Source of the DNA: Blepharisma japonicum
Lineage: Eukaryota; Ciliophora; Heterotrichea; Heterotrichida; Blepharismidae
Assembly (NCBI GenBank): GCA_949751835.1
Contig: CATKHK010000067.1
Coordinates: 62,001-126,000 of the forward strand
Direction of reading: 5' to 3'
DNA: 64,000 nt
Within the stretch, counting starts at the first letter, position 1. The number at the start of each line of letters is the position of its first letter. Under the pieces are notes generated by a model, which was given only the letters and a program-made list of their open reading frames with translations, ran no database searches and had not been told where the DNA came from. Positions 1-11,128 of the stretch are shown here, one piece after another. Position numbers and translations under genes: made by a program.

Positions 1-2
1 TT

Positions 3-1103
3 CCTCAGCATAATGGGAATAATACAGAGCTAGAAAAAGAATTAAACAATGTATATTGGAAAATTAATGACTACAAAAAAGATATCAATGAAATGAAAAT
101 GCAATTGATTGGAAATTTAAAAAATCCAAAAATCACAGATCTTGAAAACAGAAGAGCTTTTTTGAAGAAACAGATTGAAGAAGTAGAAGCTGAGTTCATT
201 GCATTGCAAAATATAAACGTAAAACAAGAAAAAGCTTTAGATGCAGCTGCTAAAGCTCAAGGCTATCCAGAAAAAAACGAATTTTTAAGACAAGAGCTGA
301 AAAAGCTTAAAGATGAATATCGAGAAAAATCGTATAAGCAGCAAGTCGATGAGAAAAATTTGAAGGCCAGGCATGAACTTTTTGTGGATGTTAGAGAAAA
401 ATGCAAGGCTTTAAAAGAAATTATAGCTAAAAAAAATGCTGAGGAAGATGACCCTATTGACCCAGAAGCGTTAAAATATGATATACCCACTCTTGAGAGA
501 AAAATAAAAGAAATTGAAGAAAAAACAAAAGAAGATGTAAATGCATTGAAATTAAAAATAAAAGATCTTGAAACTCACATAAATGACAGCAAGCATACAT
601 TAAGCTTGCTGCAAGTAAAATTAAAAGAAAAGGACCAAGAAACTCGAATTTGTATGCTGAAAATAAGAGAGCTCAGAAGAGCAGTTAGCCATACTAAATC
701 ATTGAACAAGCTAGGACTTCAAAACCATGGTTTTGATGAGATTGGTTTACCGCTCAAGAGCAATCGATTGAAAGGGATTTCAGAAAAATCATCATTCCGT
801 GATTTAAGATTATCACAAGAAATGCAGTCACCTGTTCCAAATGAGCCTATTGAAGTGTATCCACCAAGATATGTAAGTGATATCTCTGAGAAGAAGGAAG
901 AAATTAGTGCAAAAGAACAAAGTGAAAAAGAAAACTGGGAACAAGAGGATAGAAGCAGCGATAAGCCTCATATAAATCAAATGATAGATATGATGTCTAG
1001 TATAGATGTCAAGGAATCTTCGGTTGATGAAGAAAGCATGGACTACAGGCAGGAGGAGCAAAAGATTTCGGCATTTTCGAAGCCGAATTTTGCAATTCGC
1101 TAG
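3..1103 (+). CDS. Coiled-coil protein, 5' end outside window
   Basis: The frame is open from the first bases of the window, so the start lies upstream; the stop is TAG. About 366 residues are visible. The first two thirds are Glu/Lys-rich heptad-type coiled coil (for example LENRRAFLKKQIEEVEAEF). The last third is acidic and Ser-rich and probably disordered. No catalytic motif, membrane segment or TGA codon is visible in this part. This composition is typical of ciliate basal-body or cortical structural proteins, but no family could be named and the role is unknown. It is convergent with the next gene, 62 bp away. Confidence 0.75.
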   Translation, partial: PQHNGNNTELEKELNNVYWKINDYKKDINEMKMQLIGNLKNPKITDLENRRAFLKKQIEEVEAEFIALQNINVKQEKALDAAAKAQGYPEKNEFLRQELKKLKDEYREKSYKQQVDEKNLKARHELFVDVREKCKALKEIIAKKNAEEDDPIDPEALKYDIPTLERKIKEIEEKTKEDVNALKLKIKDLETHINDSKHTLSLLQVKLKEKDQETRICMLKIRELRRAVSHTKSLNKLGLQNHGFDEIGLPLKSNRLKGISEKSSFRDLRLSQEMQSPVPNEPIEVYPPRYVSDISEKKEEISAKEQSEKENWEQEDRSSDKPHINQMIDMMSSIDVKESSVDEESMDYRQEEQKISAFSKPNFAIR

Positions 1104-1165
1104 AAAATCTTACTTTATCTTAAATTATAATTTACAAAAAAACAATTTATGAATTGCAACTAAAT

Positions 1166-1540
1166 TTAGTTACTTTCAATATCAAGCAAAATAACATTTT
1201 TTCCATGTTTTTCTATTTCTTCGTCGCTTGGGAATGTCTCATCGAATGTTTTGGTTCCAAAAATACTTACTTTCAGCTTCTCATAGCTAGATAAGAATTG
1301 GTTAAATGATTCGATCATTCTATCATCAGGCTCGCTTCTTACTTCTTCTTTTTCAAGAGCTTCCATTTCTTCAGCTTTCCTCAAGTAAGGTCTCAGCATC
1401 AATTGATCATACCAAACGAAAAATCTCGGATTATTGGAGATGATTTGAGGAGTGTAAATGACTAAAAGGGCCATAGGTGGATAAATTGCTATTTTCAATG
1501 CAACCTTAAGCAGGCGCATGGCTCTTGCTCCTAAGAACAT
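1166..1540 (-). CDS. Small protein with one hydrophobic segment, unknown
   Basis: A 124-residue protein. A basic start (MFLGARAMRLLKVALK) runs into a hydrophobic stretch at about residues 15-35, followed by a charged soluble tail. The layout could be a mitochondrial inner-membrane protein or a signal anchor; nothing distinguishes these. An alternative ATG lies at residue 8. The stop is TAG. No family was recognised. The reading frame is clean and the codon use matches the neighbours, so it is probably a real gene. Confidence 0.55.
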   Translation of the reverse strand: MFLGARAMRLLKVALKIAIYPPMALLVIYTPQIISNNPRFFVWYDQLMLRPYLRKAEEMEALEKEEVRSEPDDRMIESFNQFLSSYEKLKVSIFGTKTFDETFPSDEEIEKHGKNVILLDIESN

Positions 1541-2019
1541 TTTAATAAATTATTTATTAGAGCTTGCCAGAAAATTTAACCAAACCATTAATGCTTTTAC
1601 AATTATCTACTTTAAATTTTATTTTTTGATTTATTTTTAAGAAATTCTTTATGATAGCAATTTAATTTCCTTTAGTTATTCAAAGGTGAAATTAATGGTT
1701 AGCCAGACTAGCTAAAAATGCTTGGAAATAAAAATAATTTAGAAGTTTGTAGTGCTGAATATTGTTTAGGAATACAATATTAAATAGAATGAAATTTTAA
1801 ATGCTTAGTTATATAAATCCCAATTTATTTGGCAATATATCAAATTTATGTATATTGATTAATAGTTCAGCAATTCTTTGCTATCTAATTCATGTTAAAT
1901 AGGTAAAACTCATATTATAATACCTATTTTCTGAAGAACTCAAAGTATTTGCTCAATTTTTGCTAGGATCTAATATTTTAAATTTTTAAAAGTTATTATG
2001 TTTTATACAAAACTTGAAA
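1541..2019. other. Intergenic, AT rich, with an 8-bp-arm inverted repeat
   Basis: About 480 bp between divergent genes with no credible open frame. It holds a perfect inverted repeat at 1758..1781, arms AATATTGT and ACAATATT around an 8-nt spacer. In sequence this AT rich the repeat may be chance. Confidence 0.4.
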
Positions 2020-3102
2020 ATGTCACTCAAATCGAATAATGTCAAGGCAGAAAACTCAAAGCTTAAAGCTGAGATCAAGTATCTACAGCTTGCACTAAAA
2101 GATATTGACAAAGATATTCCGCTTCAAGATCCTTATGCTTCAAGCAACCACTCAAAAATTTTAGATGTTAATCAAAGCTCCACATCAAATGAAAACTATC
2201 TTATACAAAATTCATCAGGGGAGCAAATCAGTGAAGAATATAAAGACAGGAAAATAAAGGGCAATTCTCAATATAAAATCTATGAAACTGAATATTATCC
2301 CAGAGACAAAATTTCTGTGCCAACTCATTTTGCAAACTTTGGGAATAATCGAGAGGATTATTACAAGCCTGAACCCCGAACTCTTAATAAAGAGATATAT
2401 GAAGAATTTGATTATTTAGAGCCAGAAAATGAAAATAATGGAAGCAGCATGGGAAGTGAAGCCCTGCATAATGAGTTTTATAAAATCAAAGCATCTGTTG
2501 AGAAAATAAGCAATTCTTTGGATTCGCTCGACCAATATTCGAGCTATAGAAATAAACATCCAAATAAACAGAAAATCGATCACGAAAATGAATGAAATGG
2601 GATAAAAGATTCTTTCGAGTCTTATTATTCAAAGGAAAATTCAATAGAGAGCAAGCATGAATCGTCTCCTAAGTTGGATAAGTATATTGTTACAAGCGAA
2701 AAAGAGCTCAGGCTGCTAAAAGAAATAGAAATACTTCGACGTGAAAACAATTATCTAAGAAATAAGTTAAATAGCTCTCCTAAACCTAAAAGACAGGTAT
2801 CCAAGCAATTATCTCAAGACAAAAGTAGATCTACTAGTATCTCAACTTTAAAGCCTAAACCGAATCTAAACCCCACTATAGAGTCACCCTCACGGATAAG
2901 AACTAGCAGGTCAAAATCTCCAAGATTAGGATTAGCTGCAAGAACTAAATCTCCCACATCTAAATCTCCACGCCACTTGACGCCAACCAGGCTTAGACAT
3001 TGCAGAGTATGCGACCATCTCCTCTCCAAAGGTTACTCTACAAAATACTGCTCAAAGCATGGCGAATCGCAAGAAGAGAAGCCCAATCATTTTAACTCTT
3101 AA
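2020..3102 (+). CDS. Coiled-coil protein with C-terminal Cys/His cluster
   Basis: A 360-residue protein starting at ATG 2020, with one TGA read as Trp at 2593..2595 joining two halves of the frame; the stop is TAA. It has a short N-terminal coiled coil (residues 1-30), a polar disordered middle, and a second coiled coil just after residue 220 (EKELRLLKEIEILRREN). A Ser/Pro/Arg/Lys-rich stretch with repeated KSPR-like motifs follows. The C-terminus carries CRVCDHLLSKGYSTKYCSKH, a CxxC...CxxH cluster that could bind one zinc ion. The basic SP motifs resemble microtubule-binding or phosphorylated cytoskeletal linkers; that is inference. No named family was recognised. Confidence 0.7.
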
Positions 3103-3340
3103 TAACTCCCTACAATTTAACGCCATTTTCTGGGTTAAAACAACTTTCCGTGCGAAAAAGGATTTTTCTAATATACAAAAACATAAACTAAATATGTCTA
3201 AGACCCAGCCAATAATTTGTATTGTTAAAATTAATCAACTACTGTAACTGTCCAATATCCATTCTCCTCAAAACTTGCAAATAAAAACATCTCAACCGCT
3301 TCATATATATATAATTATTTATAATTAAAACTTAAGTGCA

Positions 3341-4219
3341 ATGAAGAGAAGCTTAATACCACCAAGATTAAAAATAAGGGCTAGGGATCTTGAGCATTCT
3401 CAAACAAATGCACGAGTTCATTCCGTGTCTGAGTTAAGTTCACCAAGAAATAGTTTTTTAGACAGCAAACACTCACCTGTACAAGATCCATTTCTAAACA
3501 TAAGGCTAAATGGGTCAAATATCCCTACTCTTCGTCCTATTTGTCCATCTAAACGAAGTACTCCTCGAGCATCAACAGCTGATATGAAAATTCCAACTTT
3601 GTCTCTTCCTTTAGATGATAAAATTCCTTTTGCCCTGGCTACTGACTCTCAAAGAAGCCACCGGGATTCCACTAAGGGTTTGGCTCACTGTAAATCAGAA
3701 TCAGCTCTAAAAAATGGAAAAACAAAGTTGATTTTTAACGCTTCAAAACGAAGTCTACCTTTTGAAGCGAAACAGCCTATAAAACCTAAACTTTCTGTTC
3801 CTGCAAATATTAAAGATCTTGGTAAAGAGTCAGCAAAAACAAGAGTAAAAATAAAACCAGTCGCTATTTTTGATTTTAAGAGGGAAATCAGAACTCCTTG
3901 TTTCTCTTTTAACTCAGCTGCATCTCAAAAGAAAAAAATACAAGTCAATGAGTCTGAAAGTTATGGAAGTGAAAGCACAGCATTGCCTCAAAGTGGGGAA
4001 ATTTCAAGCTATGAATTAACTCTAAATAATATAAAAGTAAATCAAGGGCAAGGCAACAAGGAAGCATATGATAGAATTAAGAAACTGATTCTTGACGTAG
4101 ATAGTTTGGACGCATCTGATGATCCAAGAGAGATGTCGTTTGGAAATATTTGCCAAATGCCATTGACGTATAAAAGACCTATTAAATTAGTTTCTCCAAG
4201 AATGCATTTTCATAATTAA
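3341..4219 (+). CDS. Basic, Ser/Pro-rich disordered protein, unknown
   Basis: A 292-residue protein from ATG 3341 to TAA with no TGA codon. It is rich in Ser, Lys, Arg and Pro, with several SPR/TPR-like sites (SELSSPRNS, SKRSTPRAS) and no membrane segment or recognisable fold. The C-terminal 60 residues are more acidic and may form a helix. The clean frame and an A-rich start context support a real gene. The function is unknown; a cytoskeleton-associated substrate of proline-directed kinases is one possibility. Confidence 0.6.
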   Translation: MKRSLIPPRLKIRARDLEHSQTNARVHSVSELSSPRNSFLDSKHSPVQDPFLNIRLNGSNIPTLRPICPSKRSTPRASTADMKIPTLSLPLDDKIPFALATDSQRSHRDSTKGLAHCKSESALKNGKTKLIFNASKRSLPFEAKQPIKPKLSVPANIKDLGKESAKTRVKIKPVAIFDFKREIRTPCFSFNSAASQKKKIQVNESESYGSESTALPQSGEISSYELTLNNIKVNQGQGNKEAYDRIKKLILDVDSLDASDDPREMSFGNICQMPLTYKRPIKLVSPRMHFHN

Positions 4220-4419
4220 ATTGAAGTTGGAGATGTAGGATTGGGCAACAATAAATTTGCTTAATATATATATTATCATCCTAAGAATATGATCAAATAA
4301 TTGATGATTTAATAGATTCTTAATATAGCATCAATTCTTTTCTTATGAGTAAATAAATTATTTATTATTAAAATAAATGAGATAAAAATTACAGAAATTA
4401 TAATATTAATCTACAAATC

Positions 4420-4866
4420 TTAGCCTGCTTCTGTCTTTTTTCTTTCTAGCAGCTTTTTCTTGCTTTCAATAATTGATTTTATTGATGGATCTTCTAAAAT
4501 ATGAGAACTGTTTGATCTAATCTTACGTTTTCGAGGTTTAGAAATTTTGAGATCTTTATCCTTTTCTTCTTTTGGGGTTTCAATATCAATTTTCTTACTA
4601 TTAATTTCTGGGCTACTTGTTTGCTGCTTTGAATCATTAATTTTACTTTGAAGGCTATTTATTTGCTCCTCGATTGTGATAATTTTTGGGTAAAATTCCT
4701 TTTTTTGCATTTTAATATTTGGGATTAAAAACTCATGCTTTTGTAGCTTATTGATTATTTTTGAAAGCTCTTCCTTCTTTATAAGCAGTTCTTGGATAGC
4801 TGCTCTTTGCTTATAAACTTTACTATTAAACTCTTCTTTGGTTTGTTCTGAGTAATTACATCCCAT
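4420..4866 (-). CDS. Small coiled-coil protein with N-myristoylation motif
   Basis: A 148-residue protein beginning MGCNYS. Gly2 followed by Cys3 and a small residue at position 6 is the usual dual-acylation signal (N-myristoyl Gly2, S-palmitoyl Cys3), so it is probably tethered to a membrane. Residues about 10-90 are predicted coiled coil (KKEELSKIINKLQKHE), followed by a basic KPRKRKIRSNSS stretch. The stop is TAG. No family was recognised. Membrane anchoring is inferred from the motif only. Confidence 0.65.
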   Translation of the reverse strand: MGCNYSEQTKEEFNSKVYKQRAAIQELLIKKEELSKIINKLQKHEFLIPNIKMQKKEFYPKIITIEEQINSLQSKINDSKQQTSSPEINSKKIDIETPKEEKDKDLKISKPRKRKIRSNSSHILEDPSIKSIIESKKKLLERKKTEAG

Positions 4867-4995
4867 TATAACGGATCTAATATTTAATTATATATTTATT
4901 GGTCATAAACTATGTATTAATACTATTTTGAAGAAATATATTAATAGTATTAGCAAAGCAAAATAAATAATAAAATTAAATATCATGATAATATG

Positions 4996-7983
4996 TTAAG
5001 CATGAAATCTCTTTTCATATCTATGAATTTCATTTTGGAGCATCATTTTATCTTTTTTCAGAGCTTTTACCTTATTTTTGATATCCTCTAATCCACCTCC
5101 AGAACTTGACATTTTTGGAAATGTGTGCTTAGGCTCAAATATAATTGATTCTCTTGGAGTAAGAGGTGATGAAGACCTCAGCTCAGGAAATGGATCGTCA
5201 TCAATTTTCATCTTTTTAGCTGCAGATCGAGAAATTCTCAATTGATGCTGTGCTGATAGTCCTCTGCGATTAGTTTTAAATGATCGAGGAGGTAAAGTTT
5301 CTTCATCACTTTGGTCATAAGCTCTCTCATTTGGTTCTTCATTTGAGTGATTGCCGAGGCTTGCAATATGCAATGGAGTGTCTTCTCGAGATTCTTCAAG
5401 TTCAGGTGGGGGAGTTGACAAAATACTTATAGCTTTTTCTTTATAATCTCTTGCCCTAGCTTCCAAATCTCTTTCCAAAGTTTCCATAAGACCATGTTTT
5501 GCCATTTCAGCTTCTTGGAACTGTTTTTGCAAGATTTCATTTTTAAGCTCAAGGGCAGCTGTTTGTGATTGGCTATCACACAATTGCAGATTTGTATTAT
5601 TTAATTGCTCTTCAAGATCTGCGACTTTTATTAATATTTCATGATTTTCTTGAGCAAGCTGTTCTAATCGTTGATGCAAATCATAATTTTCTTCGCTTAA
5701 TGATATATTCTCTTTTTTCAAAGTTTCTAAACTTGACTCATATTCTTGTTTAGTGTGAGCCAGCATATCTTCTAAAGATTCTTTTTCGATATTAATTTGC
5801 TTGAAGTTTTCATTTAAATCATAATTTTCTTTAGTTAAAGCTTCGTTTTCATTTTTCAGCTTTTCAAAACTCAACTCAAATTCTTGCTTTGTCTGAGCAA
5901 GGATTTCTTCAAGTGCCGATTTTTCGTTGCATTCTTGAACAAGCTGCTCTAATTTTTGATTCAAATAATAATTTTCTTCATTCAAAGAAACATTTTCATC
6001 TTTTATAGTCTCAAGCTCTTCCTTAACACTAGCAAGAATTTCTTCAAGTGAATCTTTTTCCTGCCGCTCAGCTCCAATTATGTCGAAATATTTAGCTTGT
6101 TCTTCATTAAAAGAGTTGACTGTTTCTTTCAAAACTTTATTTTCGTTTTTTAATTTCTCAATTACATCAGGATGAATTACGTATTGAACTCGGCTTTGTG
6201 TATCTAACAGCCTAAACCTCAGATTTTCATTTTCTTGCTTCAAGGCGTCAAAGTCTTGTCTTAGAATATGATTTTCCTCGACAATCTTTTTCATTTCATA
6301 CTTAAAATCTCTTTCCTCTAGATTTGCTCTTTTTTGCCTATCAGATTCTGCTATCTCTTCATATTTCGAGGCTTTTTGAGTTTCATAGTTTTCCGTTTTT
6401 TGTGATCGTGCTGAGTTTAGTTTGCCCTCTCTTCCTTCGTCCTCATGCTCTCTATCATAATCTTCTCCTCTCCGATTTTTTATAGTTTCTTCTTCACGTT
6501 TGCTAGAATTTTCTCTTAAAGCTGATTTTTGATCATATTTTGGTTCATATTCTTCTGCTGATAATCCTTCTTTTCTTCTATCGGAGGGTTCATTAGCTTT
6601 TTGATTTCCTCTTGCAGAAGGGTTTTCATAGTATCGAGCACTATTTTTTGCCTCTTCAGAGTCGATTCTTTTTTGGTTACCTCTTGCAGAAAGATTTTCA
6701 TAGTATCGAGCACTAATACTTTCCTCATCTGTATCAGTCTTTTTTGTATTTCCTCTTGAAATACTCCCATAAGATCTTGCACTAGTCTTTTCCTCTTCTT
6801 GATCATTTACAATAATTTTGATGGCATCTTGATCAGGCGGTGGAAGTCTTATGTTTATTTTTTCTGTAGTCATCAAAGAATTTCTTTCATCCCTGGGAGA
6901 AGGACTTTTAAAATAAGAGGATAATGAAGGGACATTGCTAGGACTTGATGTTGTAAGTCTTGTAGAGTTAAAAGCGAAACTTGATGATGAATTTATATTG
7001 GCTTTTTTAGAAATTACTGCTGAGTATGATGGAGTCATTACACAATGGTGGATTTGATAATTTGTAAGGACCTTTATGGGTTCAGGTTGGGGATTTAAAT
7101 TTCCAGTTCCTAATTCTCCGTGAGTGTTACTTCCCCAAGTCCATAATTTCCCACTTGCATCTACAGCAGCGCCTGAACATTCTCCAACAGTAACTTTTAT
7201 GATGCTTTCGTTTACGCTACTTACCAAATTTGGCTCCAAAAATTCTCCAAAAACTCCAGTTCCCCAAATATACAGCTTTCCTTGGCTTATTGCAGCAGTA
7301 TGATGGCCGCATGATACTTGTTCAACATTTTCTAACCTAACTCTTTCAAATTTGTAAGAATTTCGCTTATGGCCTAATCCAAGCTGCCCAAATCGGTTAA
7401 ATCCAGCTGTATATAAGCTCCCTGAATTCCCTATAACAGCAGAATGGCTGATTCCTGAGCTTATAAAACTGACACTCTCCATAAGTTCTACTTTGATAGG
7501 AGTTAGCTCTCTTGAGGTTCGTCCAGTCCCTAGTTGTCCTTCATTCCCTCTTCCAAACACAAATAAGCAAGTAGCTGATGAAGGTTTTCTGAACAAACCA
7601 ATTGTATGCCACCCTCCACAGCTAATTTTTTCAATTTGATAATCCCGAGAAAAAGTGACCTTTTGTGGTTCATGTGCACATTGAGTGTTTCCCAAGCCTA
7701 AAGCTCCAGAATCTCCATTTCCTCATGTATAGAGTTCCCTTGTATCTGTAATAAGCGCACAATGTTCTTTCCCACAGCTTATAGAAATTGCTTTTAACCT
7801 CAATGGAATTTGAATCAGATCAATATAACTCCCTTTGATCTCAGAATAGTGAACATTTCCTTCAGAGTCCAAAATAAATAAAGTTTCATTATTCGCTTCC
7901 AAACAGACTGGACTGATCCTCAATTTTGTTGATTTGGGTGTCAAGTTTAAGTTTCCAAATCTTCCGCATATAAGAAGCTCCAT
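4996..7983 (-). CDS. RCC1-repeat protein with long C-terminal coiled coil
   Basis: A 995-residue protein. One TGA (7723..7725) codes the Trp of an RCC1 strand, ELYTWGNGDSGALGLGN. The N-terminal 320 residues hold RCC1 repeats seen as GxLYxxGxxxxGQLGxG: CLFVFGRGNEGQLGTG, LYTAGFNRFGQLGLG, LYIWGTGVFGEF and KLWTWGSNTHGELGTG, enough for a beta-propeller. Residues about 390-520 contain near-repeats around SARYYENxSARGNQKR. Residues about 540-850 are a long coiled coil with internal repeats (LAHTKQEYESSLETLKKEN). The C-terminus is a short basic coiled coil. RCC1 propellers act as Ran exchange factors or as scaffolds; coiled-coil fusions are usually scaffolds. The start at 7983 lies 23 bp from the kinase stop. 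Confidence 0.85.
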
Positions 7984-8006
7984 TTTTATAAAATTATTGA
8001 AATATC

Positions 8007-9770
8007 TTAATTAATAGCTTCAGTAGCTCCAACTACCATAAACCCAAGCAATGATTTTGAGTTGATTCTTTCATTATAATCTTCTTTCAACATATTTTCC
8101 AGTAATTCCTTCAAATTTACTCCACCAGCTGGTCTAACTGAGTTCAATAGAGCTGCAAGTTTAGCTCTCGCTTCGGCATTTTTTAAATTTACGTCAATAA
8201 TATCCCCTAAAGTTCTCATTTCTAAAAGTATCAGGCCCAAAGAATACACATCAGACTTCGACAATTTAGTTTTAACTTTGCCTGCACCCTTTTGTGCTCT
8301 ATTATTGTAGGCTTCACGTATTTCAGGTGACATATAAATAACAGTTCCTGTTATAGATTCTTCTGTTGAAGTAACCCCTACAGTCGGCATATCTAAAAAT
8401 TTCGCCACATTAAAATCAACGACTTTTACATCCCCGTCTATCGTAAATAAAATATTTTGAGGCTTGATATCTCTATGATAAATCTTTTTGGAGTGCAAAA
8501 ACACAAGACAGTCAAGCAAAGTGCTCATGATTTTTAAATATTCTTCATCAGTATAAAACCTTTTGGTTTTTTTTCGCTCTAAGATGTCATCAAAGAGAGT
8601 TTCTCTGCGGCAAAGCTCCATGACTAGGTTGTATCTATGCTTTTGATCAACCAGGTCATAGAAATCACCATAAAATAGAGGAAAAGATGAATGTTTGCCT
8701 GATAAAGATTTCAAAAATTGGGATTCATCTTCACTTGCTTTAAGCTCTTCTTTATTAGGGTGTGAAATTGACTTTATTGCAATTCTAACTGAGTTATTTC
8801 CAGGGAGCTTTAATACTCCTTCATAAATTGTAGTTGTCATTTGTCCACGGCTAAACACATATATCGCTTCTCCAATTGTTTCTATATTTTCTCTAGATGT
8901 AACTGGCTCAATCTGAGCATTGCTTGGGAGGGACGAAAACGCTTGAGCTCTTGCAAACCCTTGGAGATTTTCATCAATTTCTGAAGGGATAAAGCTGTAT
9001 TTTTCAAGAAGAGCATCCACTCTTACTCTGTACTCTTCTTCTTGTATATCAAGTTCTTTGATAATCCCAAGCATAATTCTTGCCCCTTCAATATCATATT
9101 TTACTTCTTCTTCCATATATTGCTTTATTCCATTGAAATCATTAGTATCTTCTATTCAGTCACAAGCTGCATCTACAAAAAAGCTTTCTAAGTTCTCCAA
9201 GTTTACATTATTTTTCCTTAATTTTGCTAGATGTCTTAATCCTTTCAAAATAGAGTCCTTATTTCTTTCTTTTAATAAATCCCATAGCAGTGCTGAAATT
9301 CTTATTTTTATCCATTGTTCATCAGGCTCGATATCATGGGGTGCTATTTGTGAAACAATCTCTCTAAGCCTCAAAATTCAGCTTATGAGGACTTCAATAT
9401 TTTGAGCTTCGCTTACACTGTCAGCAATGGAAAAGATTAAGTTGTCGATTGAGTGCCCAAGGTCAAGCTCGTTGGTATGCTGCTTAATAAAGTTAAGGCA
9501 GGAAATACAGCTCGAAGCATCATCAAGGGAAAAAGGATTGGCCTCATTAGCTGCAACAAAAGCAGATGAGTAATAGAGAAGCTCAGCTTTTTCACGATTG
9601 TCTGAAGAGGCTTCAGAAAGAACTGAACTAAGAGAAATTGATTTGAGTTTTTCTTGGGGAAGGGTAAAATTACCTTTGACCAGCTCGCCGAGATTGCCTG
9701 ATTGGTATTTGTTGAGGTCTGGGGTAAGAGAATCGTGAATATAGCTGTATATGTCTTGATAAGCTGCCAT
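8007..9770 (-). CDS. Protein kinase with atypical DFN motif and long N-terminal region
   Basis: A 587-residue protein. TGA codons at 9378..9380 and 9156..9158 encode Trp and join three open segments; the start is ATG 9770. Residues 1-280 are helical and of unknown family. The kinase domain spans about 305-585: AIK lysine at about 333, HRDIKPQN catalytic loop at 432-439, then VVDFNVAKF where DFG is expected (452-454), and MSPE in place of APE. The glycine loop lacks GxGxxG. The HRD Asp, loop Asn and VAIK Lys are present and the metal-binding Asp of DFN is kept, so activity is possible. Substrates are unknown. It diverges from the channel gene across 45 bp. Confidence 0.85.
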
Positions 9771-9815
9771 GATGATTATTATTATCAATCTATAAATCAA
9801 TGTAAATTAAATATT

Positions 9816-11087
9816 ATGAGTGTGAGCCTTATTGATTTAACAGGAAATGCTAAAAATATTGATGATAGAGAAGATCGATCGAGCCATCTCTTCAACAAAT
9901 GAAGACTTTGTGAGTTGGTTTCAGCACTTTTTGCAGTTATAGGATTAGCTTTAGCTTCGATTGACTATGAATTTACGTATTCTAGTGAAAGAAATCACAG
10001 TAACTGTGCAATTGATAAAAAGGAAATAGAAACTTATAAACTGGCGTTGGTTATTTCTACATTGTTATCAATTAATTTTTTATTTATTAGAGATCGAGAA
10101 AAATCTCACTGGATAACTTACCTTAATAATCAAAAATCGAGATTTAACCCTTACGAGAGTGTCCTCCAAAGAAAAGCAGAGAAGAGAAAAACTTGAAATA
10201 TGATAAGACTAATTGAGATTTTGTTGCTATTTATGATCCCTTATCCTTATATGAATGTCAATATTTATATTCCTTTCAGGCACGACTATGAAACAATTTA
10301 TATATGTTATACTCTCAACGAAATAATGTATAGCATCATGTTTACAAGGCTTTATCTTCTATATAGAGCTATAATAAACTATACTCCTTATGAAAACCAC
10401 TTGGCAAGGAATTTTTGTACCCAAAACAACACAAAAGCTAACGTGAGATTTTCTTTTAGATGCATGGTGAATCAGCACTCAATAATTGTTATCCTTTTCT
10501 TATTATTTTGGCCTTCTATAATTTTCCTAGGAGTGATAACAAGAATCTACGAAAGACCGGTAGCTGATATTGCTCCATTTCAAATAGATAAATATCAAAA
10601 TCCCTTAAGTGCAATGTGAATTATGTATCACACAATGAGTGGAATGGGGCAAGGAATTTATCCCCCCTTTACATATATTGGTAGACTTTTTGCAGTGCTG
10701 GGATATTTTCTAGGGACAATCCTTACAGCATTTATAATTCTTTTCCTACAAAAACAGACAGAGTTCACCACGAAACAGACATCAGCATTTTGCAGCATAT
10801 ATAAAACTAAGTCAGCTGCATTGTGCATTCAAGCTGCTTTCTCTTATTTTTTAACTATAAATAAAAAGGGAAGATATAATGATGAAAGTATGCAGAAATT
10901 TGAAGATCTCAGAAATCGAATTTTAGAATTTAAAGAAAGGAAATTAAAATTATCAGAAATGAATACACAGAGAGATATCAGCATTTTAGATTTAAAAGCT
11001 AATATAAATACACTTGAATCTCAGATGTGCAAAATGGAAGTGCTGTTTGATAAAATAGCCAATTATACAGTAGAAAATTTAAGGTAA
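9816..11087 (+). CDS. SK-type (Ca-activated) K+ channel-like protein with GQG filter
   Basis: A 423-residue protein from ATG 9816 to TAA, joined through TGA-Trp codons at 9900, 10194 and 10617. It has about six hydrophobic segments, a re-entrant pore region, a final membrane helix and a C-terminal coiled coil (ISILDLKANINTLESQMCKM). The order matches small-conductance Ca-activated channels: NPLSAMWIMYHT before the pore, then FTYIGRLFAVLGYFLGT, comparable to SK 'LGAMWLIS...PHTYCGKGVCLLTG'. The filter reads TMSGMGQGI (about 273-281) where SK channels have SIGYGD: Tyr is Gln and the following Asp is Ile. A cytosolic helix with IYKTKSAALCIQAAF could bind calmodulin as in SK; inference. A canonical relative lies at 36103..37482. 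Confidence 0.75.
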
Positions 11088-11128
11088 TAACCAATGTAAT
11101 TATATAAAGTAATTTGCTTATGTTATCT

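Noticed and set aside
3059-3247. 62-codon plus-strand frame overlapping the end of the coiled-coil gene
   Set aside because: It begins inside the gene that ends at 3102 and continues in AT-rich sequence with no motif.
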